Assembly: GCA_940671915.1 (NCBI GenBank)
Contig: CALNVZ010000641.1
Location: 3,441,353-3,505,352, forward strand
DNA: 64,000 bases
Direction of reading: 5' to 3'
DNA from: Paracentrotus lividus
Lineage: Eukaryota; Echinodermata; Echinoidea; Camarodonta; Echinidae
Under the pieces are notes generated by a model. That model was not told the DNA's origin. It did no database searches and was given only the letters and a program-made list of their open reading frames with translations. Positions 1-13,600 of the stretch are shown here, piece by piece (the first letter of the stretch is position 1; each line of letters starts with the position of its first letter). The translations under genes and the position numbers were made by a program.

Positions 1-440
1 GGAATCAACCGGACATGTAAGGCAATGGGCACACCATAGGAAGGTGATCTGATTAGATTTTTGGAGTGATTGAGTCAAAAGGTCAAGGGTTGCATAGGTT
101 AAGTTACTAGAGGGCGTGGCCGTCATGAGATTTGATCAAAGGTTTATCTGCTGCTGAGAACCAACCGGACATATAAGATAGTGGGACACCATGGGAAGAT
201 GATCTGATTAGATTTTGGAGTAATAAGCTCAAATGTCTAGAGTCACATATACATGTACTGGATAAGTTTCTGAAGTTTTTCCTTTTGGCTTCATTCTCCC
301 TTTATCTCGAGAATCATTAAATGTGAACTTCAATACTTTGTAGTTAGCTAATACATTGAAAGATAATCTGAATTGATGTTGGAGTAATTAGGTTAAAGGT
401 CAAGGAGTCTGCAATTTCTGAAAATTGCAGGCTTGGAATT
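1..440. repeat. Two-unit degenerate tandem repeat at left edge
   Basis: Units of about 160 bases start near 1 and 162, sharing ACCGGACAT and GATCTGATTAGATTTT followed by a GGTCAA-type word. In reverse complement the same words form the array at 62290-63176, so the two are one family in opposite orientations. No exon was recognised in 1-595. Confidence 0.6.
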
Positions 441-595
441 CAGTGAAATGGAAGGAGAGATGATTTCACATTTGTTTTGTTTATGAAAAAACAAGAACCA
501 ATTTATTCTTTTGGGACTTGATTCAACTGTGCGCGTTTATCCATTGTTATAAGGATAGAATCTTAGGAGTTATTCATACTTGTAATTTGCTACAG

Positions 596-719
596 GTTCA
601 ACTGCGAGACCCTGCAACCATGCAGATAGAACACACATTAGAAGCTCACCGAGGTGCTCTGTCAGATTTTGATGTCATCGGAAACCAGCTCATCACATGT
701 GGCTTTGAGAGAGAGGTTA
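596..719 (+). CDS. PAN2: PAN2 exon: WD40 blade
   Basis: Starts after TGCTACAG in phase 0 and reads [20 protein letters not shown] then [20 protein letters not shown], matching the PAN2 WD40 repeat. The donor is either GTTAGT at 716 or GTAACG at 720. The second gives the phase needed by the next exon and the same length as the human protein, so 719 is preferred. Confidence 0.85.
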
Positions 720-3700
720 GTAACGGTTTTGCTCCATCTTGATCATAATGTATCAGGACAACTGCCCCTAGGGACAGTAATCCTGAGCACAATAACTATA
801 GTACCCCCAGCAAAATTACAGTTGGGCTTAGGTGTAGGGTAAGATAGCTTTCTGGTGGGGGCTACTTGTCCAATTCAAAATATATACATGTGGTCATTTT
901 CAGACTGGACATTTAGCTGAAATTTTAATGTGGTGCTGTGCCTTTGAAAATGCAAATTAAGGAATCTGAAATCAACACAAAAGCTTCTTTACAATACAAC
1001 CAATTATTTAAGTTCAAATATTATGTTATCCAGTTTTCTTAACCTGAATAATTGTTCAAACAAGAATTTGCACATACGGGACTATGGTGCTTTAAATGCC
1101 TCTTATTCTTATATCTAGTCACTTTTTTCAGATTTTTTTTTGCCTAAAGTAATTTTCATGGATTACTCTATCATGGCATATACACACAGGTAATTTCGAT
1201 CTAGTTGAATTGTTACTTGAATTGTTGCATTTAAGGCGCTGGTCGTGTCACTCACGACACATAGCGGTGGACCATTTTCCACAGAGAGGGAATGATTGAT
1301 AGGACAATAAATGTCAGAGAGGTACACTATTCATGTACATATACCAGCACTTATGGTACCCTTAGAGATCTACTTGGGCACAAATCCAACCATAACCAAT
1401 GATGGTCAGAAACCCATGTCTTTTTTTGTCGTGTCACTCACGCACTGTTTTTTAATCATAATTTCCAGGACCAATTGTAAAATTCAAATGCAACTGGTAA
1501 TGACACATGCCACTCCTACATTATACATAATATGGTAGTCATGATACATTCATAACCTACAAGTGCAAAGATATGCGCCCTTCTATCAGTCCAAATGTTG
1601 TGTCACTCACGTTTGAATATGACCATGTATATGAGGGCAATGAAAGTTTAAAACAAAATTATTGTTATTATTAATTGTTATATTTTAGTTAAAGGTTAAA
1701 AAGTACTAGACAATCTTTTAGAATAGTGCCTTCTTTCCTGAATACAGTTTAGGAACCTTGAATGTGGATAGGTTTCTCCAGGTATATGACCTTTGAACCA
1801 TGCGACCTACTTGTCAAAACAGATTCAAGTTTTCCTTTCAGAAAGGTATATATTAACATACTAAACTGCCATATCTTAGTGTAATACTTTTGAACTTGTG
1901 TCTTGTTTCCTGAATACAGGTTAGGAACCTTGAGCGTCAATAGATTTCTTTAGGTATGTACCTCAAACACTTACGACCTTTGACCCTCTCAATTTTCAAT
2001 TTCCTTTAAGGAAAATACATGTTTTCCTACTTACCTGCCACATTTTGTGAAAGCTAAACAGTATAATCCTTTGGAAATTGTGCCTTCTTTCCTGAATACA
2101 GGTTAGGAATCCTGAGCATGGATAGATAGTATTTGACCTTCGAACTATATGACCTTTGAGCTCTCTAAATTTTCAATTTTCCAATCAGAAGATACATGTT
2201 AGCCTAGTAAATTGCTACTTTTTGAATGAGTTAAATAGTGAGAACAGGTTAGGAACCTTGAGCGTGAATAGGTTTTTCCAGGTATTTGACCTTTGCACTA
2301 TGCTACATTTGACCCCCCCTCAATATGTCATTTTCTGTTCAGTTAGATACTTGTTAGTCTACTAAACTGTATAATAGTTTTGAATTTATCTCTTTTTTTT
2401 TCCTGAAAAAAGGTTAGGAACCCTAAGCGTGGATAGGTTTCTTCAGGTATTTGACCCCGAACCATGCGACCTATGGCCCCTCTCCATGTGCCGATAGAAC
2501 CCATCTTCTTGCGCTGTATGGCAACCTACTCCAACAGGATCATCATTATGGATTCGGTAAGACAAATTTAATGCCTGTCATAGCGTTATCACATTCCTGA
2601 ACTATCTTTATCTTTCATTTTACTTTAATTTGTGGATCAGGACCCATATTCATAAAACCTTCATAGGCCTAGTCATCACCTACATGTTGTAAATGTGTAC
2701 TGTTTCCGATGTAATTAGTTGACAACTAGCGTAAGTAAGGTTTATGAACATGGCCCAGGTAAGTACAAATCAAATCATAGTATTGGTATGAAGTGAACAA
2801 CTATTAAAATGTAAGTGCAATCCAATATGCCTGTTATAGCACCAAATCAGTCCTGAATTATCTTATTTCCATCATTTAACCTCAAATGGTCCGATACTAT
2901 CTATAGCGTTTGTACCCACAGATATGTTACAAGCATGCCCCCTCCCCAAAAATGTTTTAATTGGCATAACAGGTCACTGCATATACATGTAGAAGAATTC
3001 AATTTGGGTGCTTTTTTAATGCAAATTAGCAAACTGGGGGGCTTCCAGATGCGTAACAAAGGAAAATGTACATGCGCAGACATACACGCACCCGGCTCAG
3101 TGCAAAACCATTGGAAGCCCCAAGCTATATGCGGCGGCACATAGAGGGCTCTCTTCCATGAAGCGCTGCCTGAATTTGTCTATATGTTGCACAGAATAGA
3201 TGTATTTAAGGTATTATAGAGGGGTGTCAAATCTGACAGACAGATACTGTACAAATGGCCATTATTATTATTTAAAGACAGTATTTGGTAAATAGGGTGA
3301 CATGAACCTATATAGATTTAATACTATTGTGACCATAGAATTAAACCATCTCATCTGTTCTTTCCAATTTTCCATGGTCAACCCTTCCTTATCGTAATCC
3401 CTTCATGACCCACCCACATGACTGCATGTTGAGTATTTCATGTAATATGTAACACTGTCTGTGTCACCATACAATGATGTTCTTGTTTTATTGTGAATGA
3501 AATACTTGCCCACTGAAGACCATTCGGAGCAGTCACCTTGTTGCTTTCTCTCTCTCATCGCATGACATGAAATTCACCACTTTTTTTTGTTGCCCCCAGA
3601 GCGGTCAGTTTCAGATCTTGGACCCTACTGGACTGGTGACCCCTGACATGATGTTACTATACCAGGTCAACATAGCTGGTGACATGGTGATGGACTTTGA

Positions 3701-6700
3701 TGTGTCTAGCAACAGTAGCTGTGTTGTGTTTGGAGACTCTGGAGGTAAAGAAATTATCACTAGTCCAATCTTTGTCTTCTCTGTATACATATAAATGACT
3801 TTGTATAGGTGTTTTGAGGCCTTGTGAATATGGCGACGAACCGTTTCAATATTTACTGAGAGAGGTTTCACCAAGATGAGTATACAGTTTAAGAGAATCT
3901 ACTCATTTGGAAAGATTTTGAAAATTATTGTGAGCTTTCAAATTACTTTTATGCCATTTAGGAGGATGTAATGTAATGTAATACTAAAAAGATCCAATTT
4001 ACCTTTAAGGATGTGAAATGCTAAATGGTATGTACAAATTTTGTCCTGACTTTCTGTTAAATTGTGACTGCATTTCCAATGTTATCAATTAAATTATGAC
4101 TATTAAACAAACATCATTTAAAATGTTAAATAGCAATAGATTGTCTCCATCTGTCTAATATAAGTTAACTTTATCCCATCTGATTTAACTTGATTGATAA
4201 CTACATTTGGCTTGCTAAACGCGGAAGCCTAACACCTTACAGTTGTATTTTCAATGCACTGCCAGTATATCTATATCAATTTTTAGTAGTGATGTAGTCT
4301 AGTGGTCTCAACACTTGACTGTCAATTCAAAGGTCATGGGTTCGACCCTTGACGCTGGCACTTATTTCCTTTGAGCAAGGCATTTTATCTACATGCTTCT
4401 CCCCACCTAGGTGTAAATGGGTACCTGGTAGGAATGGAACGAGCTGTAACGGCTGCCATGATTCAAAATGATCCCTTTGGGATTGGACAGGTGTCAGAAA
4501 GACTTAGAAGCATCCAATGACTGTGATAATAATAATTGTAAAGTGCTTAGAGATGAAAATGTTTCATATTAGGTGATATATAAATTATAACTTTTGTTAT
4601 TATTATCAGTTTATCAATTTATTTCAACTAGGTTGTTGTCATTTGTGGTCGAGCAGTGCTGATGAAGTAACCTTCAACAATTTCTCCACCGAAACTGAGT
4701 TTGCCGAACCTGTAAGTCAACAGTCATATCTCTTTCTATCTATCCTCACTCAATTTTGCATGTATACGAAAATGTACATGTCAGTAAATAGGAAGATAAC
4801 TAGAGCTTTTTCAGTGGGTCATTCAATCAGGGGTTATATTCCTGCGATGTAAATCGGATTTGCGATTTTTTTAAATTTATTTGTTTGTCAATTTTAAAAA
4901 AATTTTCTTCATTTTTTTTACCCCAATTTTTTTTACCCTCCAGGTATGCACAAAATTGCACAATTTAAAGTCCCAAAAATGCAAAAAGTCCCTACCGTGG
5001 GAGGGAGGACAACCCCCTCCCACACCCTCTTCCCCTGGGTCGCTTCGCTCCCTAGTATGTCTATTTCTTTTTCGAGAGTGAATATCACCCCTGTTCAATG
5101 AAGTGGGGTCAAGAAGTATGAATTTTCAATTTTAAACGATACTACTTACATGTACATGTATGCTAAAGTTGAATTGTTTTCGTAGGCTTTACATTTGTAT
5201 CAAAAACAGATATTCTCCTGGAAATTGTGTGCTTTTTAGATTTAATTTTGGTGCAGTTATTAAATAAACATGAAGTCAGATTTGTCTGTCCAATATGAGT
5301 TATATACATATTTAATTGTTGTGTATCTATTGAATCTTATTTATGCAATTATATTCAGGTGACAGCAATGCATCCTATACCATTTAGTGACGAGCTATCC
5401 TCATTCTCTACCATACCCATGCCATACTGTGAGGAAGAACCTCTTCTGTCTGACTGGCCTCCTGAGCTATGCAAAGTCAATATGAGGTAATACTGGGGAA
5501 AACCCTTTACTTTATGATGTAATGCTAGGGGGATACCCCAACCTGGGCTGTGTTTCACCAAGTCGTTCATAAGTTATGAATGACTTAAGAAGGACTCGTG
5601 ATCTGTTTTTGCACTTAATTGTAAAGCATGTGATCAGTACAGCACCCAAGAACATGTTCCAGTCGTACATAAAGTCATTCGTAACTTAAAGAATGAAATC
5701 GGTGAAACACCATCCTGTATCATGTAATTCCAGGGGACTGCCCCAAATGTGTATGATGTAATCGCACGGAATTACCCTACCAATAGCATGGAACTTGACT
5801 GTTCACTTTATTAATAGATGAAGGAAGGATCAATTACAAATATGAATGAACAACTCTAATTTGTTACTTTGCAGTCTTTTGAACAAAAAGCTTGTGTAAC
5901 AATGATTGTGATTGGCTCCTGCCATTTTGCGATTGATTGCAAAACTTTGTGTTACGGAGCCCAGATCAATCAATGATAAGTTAGACAAGGTCTTTTAGAA
6001 CATGATTTTCCGCCATTTATAATATACCTTAACCCTTGAACCTTGAAGAATTAATCCCTTTTGCAGCTCATTCCCGAAGCTAAACTGGGATGGGATATAC
6101 CTATTCATATTATGAATGACAGCGCTGTAAAAACTAAAAACAACAAAAACAACCTGTCTATTTTTTTATCTTCTCACAATTCTTTGTGCAGGCAACCCCC
6201 ACCCATTGATCCAGAGGTGTTGCGGAGCATGAAGCTAGTCCAGTTTATTGGTTATGCCCCACACACAGGAGGTCCATGAAACAATAAGATCATTAGATAA
6301 TATTTCCTACATATATGTACATCTGGCTCTAATTTCATGTTAGAAACTTCATTTCCTGCACTAGTATTTACTGTCTTTCTATCTTCTCATAATTCTTATT
6401 ACAGGCAACCCCCACCCATTGATCCAGAGGTGTTGCGTAGCATGAAGCTAGTCCAGTTTATTGGTTATGCCCCAAACTCAGGAGGTCCATGAAACAATAA
6501 GATCATTAGATAATATTACCTACATACATGTACATCTGGCTCTTTTACTTCAGAAACTTCATTTCCTGCACTAGTATTGACTGTTTTCCTATCTTCTCAT
6601 AATTCTTTGTACAGGCAACCCCCACCCATTGATCCAGAGGTGTTGCGTAGCATGAAGCTAGTCCAGTTTATTGGTTATGCCCCAAACACAGGAGGAAGGC

Positions 6701-9700
6701 GCAGAAACCAGATAGCCTACAAGGAGGTTGGAGGAGGAAGCAAGAAAACTGGCAAAGAAAAGGTTCCAGAGAGCCCCTCTGGTAGAAGTAAGTTACACAT
6801 GGATTACTCAGTTGTTTGTAATTTCTGAAGTTTGAGTTTGAACTTAAAGTTACTTTTTTCATTAACAACACAATGAGCATGATATCATTTGGGGATTATG
6901 AAGTTGCTTAGAGGATCAAACACTAAGAGAGGATCTTTCTGCAACATGTAGGAATTTCTGTGTATTCTTGATGGAGATGGGAAATGTAGATTATTGTAGA
7001 TATTAAAGTAGTGACATAGAATGAGATATGTTTTTAGGTAAATTTTTAAAGGTTTCAAATGTGGGTGCATTTCCTTTTGCGATAGGGAGATTGTTCCAGA
7101 GTTTAGGGGCACAGGTGGAGAAAGCTTGATCACCGTAGCAAGTGTGAGTGCGGGGACCAGGAGCTAGTTGTAGATGAGCAGAGGATGAAGAGTAGAGGTT
7201 CATAGATGACGAAGTCTAACTAAGCTCTATAAAAATTAAGAAAATATCATTATTATTGTATTGTTGAATCAATAACCCAATGAAACATTATATTATTATC
7301 ATTACATCTCTGTCTGTCTATCACTCCATCTCTCTCTCTCTCTCTCCATTTCTCTCTTTCTCTCTCCTCCTCTCTCTCTCTCTTTCTCTCTCCTCTCTCT
7401 CTCTCTGTGTCTCTCTTTCTCTGTTAGCTGAGGATCCGATGATGATCATGGTACCCAAACCATACAGGAAGGTTGAAATCAAGTATTCAAAGCTCGGCAT
7501 CGATGACTTTGACTTCAGGCATTACAATCGTACCAACTTTGCTGGACTAGAACCACACATTCCAAATGCCTACTGCAACTCTATGCTGCAGGTAATTTTC
7601 TAGTAGTTCTAACAGCAATTATGATATGTGGATATATAATCATTTCCTTCCATAAACCTGGAAAAGCTGAATCAATAAAGCTAAAAAAAGGGAAATTTCA
7701 ATGATCTTGTTACATCAATCACTGTTCTTACCAGTTGGCAAACACCTGGTGTGTTCATCATTACTTAAATATAAACTTATTGGCAGGATACTTGATTTGT
7801 GTCTTGTAAATGCAACAGAAGAGAACAATAAACAAAATCAAACAATCTACATATTCTATGGTAAGATTACTATTTGCTGCAGGATTTAGAATTTAAGAAA
7901 TTTTGCAGATATTTTTAGAAGGACTTACTTTATAAATTGATATCTTAGGGGGCAACTTCATGTTATAGCCACTTGTGTATAATGATTCCCTAAAGAGTCT
8001 AAAGAGCCTCTACATTGTATCTAAAGGCCACCAGTCTAGTGGCCTAGTCTTCTGAGTACAACACCTAAAATACAAGCATTGATTGATCAAAGGTTTAATT
8101 TCCTAACATCTAAAGGCCATCGACTTTGTGCAGGTAAACCTGAATCCGATAACCATGGTAATAATATGTATGTAAAGTGCTTAGAGATGTAGTCTTACTA
8201 TGTATTAGGCGCTATATAAATCTAAAATATGACTGTTATTATTATTATTTTATATTACAGGTGTTGTACTTTGTAGAGCCCCTTCGCTGTGCATTGGAAA
8301 CACACACGTGCTCTAAGGAGTTCTGTCTTGCCTGTGAGATGAGCTTCCTATTCTATATGTTTGACCAATCCAAAGGACAAACCTGCCAGGTAAGAAAGAT
8401 CTCTCGCAAGGCACTAAGGTTGGCATTTAATAATGTAAATGTATGATTAAGTGCCTTTATCCTTCCATTCACATCCATGTTAAGTTAGAAACATGGATGC
8501 TTGTGAGATGAGCTTCCTATTCTATATGTTTGACCAATCTAAAGGTCAAACCTGCCAGGTGAGATAGACCTCTCACCATTTCCCCTCTACATTTTATCAT
8601 AATAATAATAAGCAAATAATCACCGTTGATCCAGATGATGGGAAGACTATCACTTCTTAGGCAAACTGGATAAGCTATCTTTTCCGAAGCAAAGCTGAGG
8701 AGAGATAGCGTGTTCATCCAGCTTGCCGTGGAAGTGATAGTTTGCCTTGTCATTTGGATCAAGAGGTGATTATTTGCTTTATATTCCACATTTTAAGAGC
8801 TCGGGGAAAACCAATATTTTGGTTTAAAAACTAAAAGATTTCCTAGAGATCCTTAAACGAAAAGTCCACTCAAGTCATCGATGCCTGCGCTTGTAAATTA
8901 AACGCGTACAATTAAAGTGCACGCAATTTATTCTGCGAAAGACTATCTCAAATGGGCTGAAGTGATTGTGTCGTAACAAGGAAGTAGGAATTGTTACGTC
9001 ACAGAGGAATTTATCTGTCGCTGCATGTGATGGAAAAATGATAGTACAATAAACCGGAGTGACAACGCACTTTTTTTCGCGCATCCTACAAGTAATTGAT
9101 GACGCATTATGGCTCTACAAGCTCTATGGGGTGCTGAAGTGATCAGCGAAACTCAAAAGTACTATCACTACGAGTGATGATTGATGTTGGGAAAACTAAA
9201 ATTAATCAGGTGATTGACTTGTGACCAATCCTGTTGCAACATTCTTAGTATGTGGAATATAATAATAAGCATTTCTTATATACAATGTAGTGCATATCAC
9301 AAGCATAAAGAGAGTCCCTATGTGCCTGAATAGAAAAGATGACAGTGTAATGATAGTATAGAGTACCATTAATGCCTGTTACATGAAATGTGTGGAAAAT
9401 TACAAAATTATGATAATAAATAACAAAACAGAATATGAAAATAAGTTAACCATTCATAAACAGGTAAGTTTTAAACCGAGTTTTAAATGACTATAAGGAA
9501 TTAATATTAGCACTCCTCATAAGATCGGGCAAACAATTCCACAGTTCCGCAGAAGCTAAGTTAGATTGTCAATTTATTATTATCAAAGTCCTCTTATTTC
9601 TCTTTTGACTTTGTTGAACAGGCCAGCAACTTCCTTCGAGCATTCCGCACCATTCCAGAAGTGTCGGCTTTGGAACTTTTGCTAGCGGACGCAGAAGAAT

Positions 9701-10544
9701 CCACAGGCAAAGCCAACTTCTCTCGTCTCATTCAGAGTTGGAACAGATTTGTACTGGCACAGATCCTACAGGTACAGCATTTTGACCTTTGACCTCTACG
9801 GCCTTATTATGAACCAAGTCATTGTGTTAATCCTCATTACTAGGTCCCTACTATAGGGTTCAAAGATGCAGCCCCACCCTATTTGTTAACCTAAAAGCAT
9901 TTAAATGTTTTTCCTGAGTCGGTTATCATCACTTATCAGGTAACAAATATTTTCTTTCAAAAGGCTTGTAGACTATTTGAAATTAATGAAATTAATGATG
10001 ATTACCCGAGAAAAAAAACATGTCACGAAAGCTGAATTCTGCAAAAAGACCAAAAGCAAATATAATTAAATATTTTTCACTGTCTTAATCAACCAGGAAA
10101 CCTCTGATCCAGCGACTGAAGATGATGAAGAAGAAGGAGGAGGGAGCGAAGAAGAGAAGAAAAAGAAACCTGGTCCTCTAGCCCATCTTGGGGAGACGGT
10201 TTCACACCTCTTTGAAGCTAAAGTAATCATTATCCAGAACGAATGAACCCTAACCATTATTCAGTGTAGAAATGTATTGTTCTGGCTATTTAAAAACAGC
10301 TATTTTTTTGGTTTGAAATCTTTAAATGTACTATGCTTTTCTTGAAAAATGCTACATAAATTCATTTTCAATTTTCAAGGTGGACATTAATAACAAATGC
10401 AGTGTGTCCGGAAAAAATATTCAGTTCTTGCTCTTTAAAACATGGGTGGGTTTTGCTTAATCTTAGTTATCCCTATGAAAGTGTGTTACTTATCCAGTGC
10501 CAATAATAATTATGATGATGATGATGATGATGGTGATGATGATA

Positions 10545-10601
<57 letters not shown>

Positions 10602-13600
10602 GTAATAATAGTTTGTATCTACAGGCCTGACTGAGTTCACTGTCACAGCTGATTGCAAGCAATTAAGCTCAGTTGAGCGAAATGTGAATAGATATGATGT
10701 CATTTGATTGCAACTAAACTGTGACGTTATTCTCAGTCTGAACTGTACATTGTACGTAGAGCGCCTTATGTGAAACAGTAATGACTTCTATGGACTTCCT
10801 GGTTATTCAACCACTGACCTAAGTTGTTTTGTTTTCATTGTAAATAGGGAGTTTTCGAACATGTAGATGTTCCACATTGAGATTGAAAGGTATGTAATAG
10901 ATTCGTTTTACAAATAATTATAATAATAATGGTGGCTTCTTCACACATGAAGTGCAAAGCTCTTCTTTAGGTTTACAGGCTGAAGATTGACTGAATTAAT
11001 TCTTTAAAGCAGCTGTCCAGTATGCGGCATCACTTTATGGTTACCACTCATCAGATCAGAAGGCGTCACGCATGAAGAAGTCACCATTATCATTATAATA
11101 ATTATTTGTGAAAAGATTCCATTGCATACCTCTCAACATTGACGAAGCATCACATCTACACGTTCCAAAACTCCTGATTGTTGTTGCAATTTTGGGGGTT
11201 GAAATTTTCTTATGCACTGCATGTTAATTAAGATCTTCATCTTATGAATTCATGTTGAATTTCCAGGTGGACAATACGAATGCGTGTAAGGTGTGCAGCA
11301 AAGAAACGGTCCGGGAAGCATCCACTATGGTCGTCACGCTAACTTACCCAGAAGCCATTGCAGCAGGTACATGTAGGAACGACACAGATAGTTAAATATG
11401 TTGCCTGCCTGTATAGTAAAAATGAGCAAAGAAACTAAGATTCAACCGGAATTTAAACCAGAAACCTCGTGATTGCTAGAAAAGCACTCTTACTGACTAT
11501 GGCAAACCCTATATCGGTGTTCTTTCCAAAAACCCCTGAACTTTCAGTGTTTGATAGAAATCAACTCAAGGATATACATGTATGCAAGACATCGCAGCGA
11601 AGTGATGCAGCTTTTTTATATAAATTTGAACATAGAAGGAGCTGACCAGAAATATTTAATATGAAAAATTAGCAAAGGTCTCGGGTTCGAATCCTGTTGG
11701 AATCCCATTTTCTTTTCGCTCATCATCTTATTTTTCATGTTGAACAATGTATTTCTGGTTAGATCCCCCTTTTGTCCAAATGCTTTTACAGTACTCAACA
11801 TTAACTTGAGCCTGAGGCAAGTTTTTTTCTCAGCCAGTTTGCAATTACATTCATCATAATTATAATAATAATAATATAACAATATAATAATATTAATAGT
11901 GTAAACTTTAAGAGCGCACACACCGTTCGCGCGAAGATCGGCAGGTGCGAATTTAAAAACCTGCAATTATCTGAGCATGCTTTTTTATGCATCTATTGGG
12001 TGCGCTCAATTGCGTGCTTACCACCATGCAGTGCGAATTCAAGAACCTGTGAACATTCTTTGAGGCCACTCAGTGCGAAAAATTACTCTCGCGAACATAA
12101 CAGCGAATACAGTAGTTGATATTACAGTGTTACAGTATTATTTTAGATATTACAATATTCTAGTGCTAACTACGCCTCTGAATAGTTTTTAACTAGATGG
12201 CTGGCTTATTAAAATGCTGTATTTATTATTATTAACTTGTTCGCTTTTATTTTAGCTGCTCAAGGCAAGGAAGTAAAAGCCCAAACCTTTGTGTCGGTTC
12301 TACAGGGTAGTATGAACATAGAGCAGTCTACACAGGCATGGTGTGATGATTGTCAACGATACCAACCATCGGTATGTAATCACATCATTGTTATAAAAAT
12401 TAAGCAAATAATGCTAAGTTATGAGTGTGTTAGTGGCAGTGCTACAGGGGAGTATGAACATAGAGCAGTCTACACAGGCATGGTGTGATGATTGTCAACG
12501 ATACCAACCATCGGTATGTAATCACATCATTGTTATAATAATTAAGCAAATACTGCTAAGTTATGAGTGTGTTAGTGGCAGTGCTACAGGAGAGTATGAA
12601 TATAGAGCAGTCTACACAGGCATGGTGTGATGACTGCCAACGGTACCAACCATCGGTATGTACATGTAATCACTTCATTGTTATAATAATTAAGCAAATA
12701 ATGCTAAGTTATGAGTGTGTTAGTGGCAATGCAGCGCATAGATGATATGAACATAGAGCAGTCTACACAGGCATGGTGTGATGATTGCCAACGGTACCAA
12801 CCATCGGTATGTAATCACATTGTTATAATGATTAAACAAGTAATGCTAAGTTATGAGTTTGTTAGTGGCAATGCAGCGCATAGAGGGTATGAACATAGAG
12901 CAGTCTACACAGGCATGGTGTGATGATTGTCAACGATGTAATCACATCATAGTTATAATTTATATGTGTAATTGTGCGCAAGATGCGCCCTTATCGTGAC
13001 GTCACTCCTCCGTGTTATTCCTGAGGGTTTAGTCAAAAAGATTGTACACAAAACCATGCATTAAACACTGTGTTTCTCTTTCAAAGTGATGACAAACCTC
13101 AATATGACACTACAGTTTTCTTGGGATCACACCTGTAGTTCTACTAATTAATCCTTCTTCTTCCCTGTGCTTGGGATTCATCGTCCAATGTAATATTTCT
13201 TAAATTTTTTAATTCTCTCTCGTGGTGCGTGCTATAGGGAATTGTAAGTTGTCAACCCACAAGGAAAATTAGGCATTTTATTAGCATGAACATTGATTCC
13301 GCATGTAATACAAAACGTGAGAATTATCACAATAACAGGCGTTTTTATGGTGCCATTAATGAACGTATGTAGAACTTTAACTCTGATAGGAGCTCCGGAA
13401 TGGATCCTTTTTTCGAGATTCAAAGTATTACCCCCTCTTCAACTTCATGTACATTTATCATTATAAAAATTGGCATTTATATGGCATCATTTACAGATAT
13501 AATAAGAAGCTGTACCTTTATTCCAAGGCACATACAGTAGTTAATGTGTTTTTGAAAGGAGATTCTGAGGTTTTCACTCCCTTTTGATGACATCTTGAAA

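Noticed and set aside
10442..10703. Poly-Asp and poly-His open frames
   Set aside because: They arise from the GAT microsatellite in an intron.
12290..12950. CRISPR-like regular array
   Set aside because: The repeated unit is a PAN2 exon part with intron, without short repeats and unique spacers, in an animal genome.
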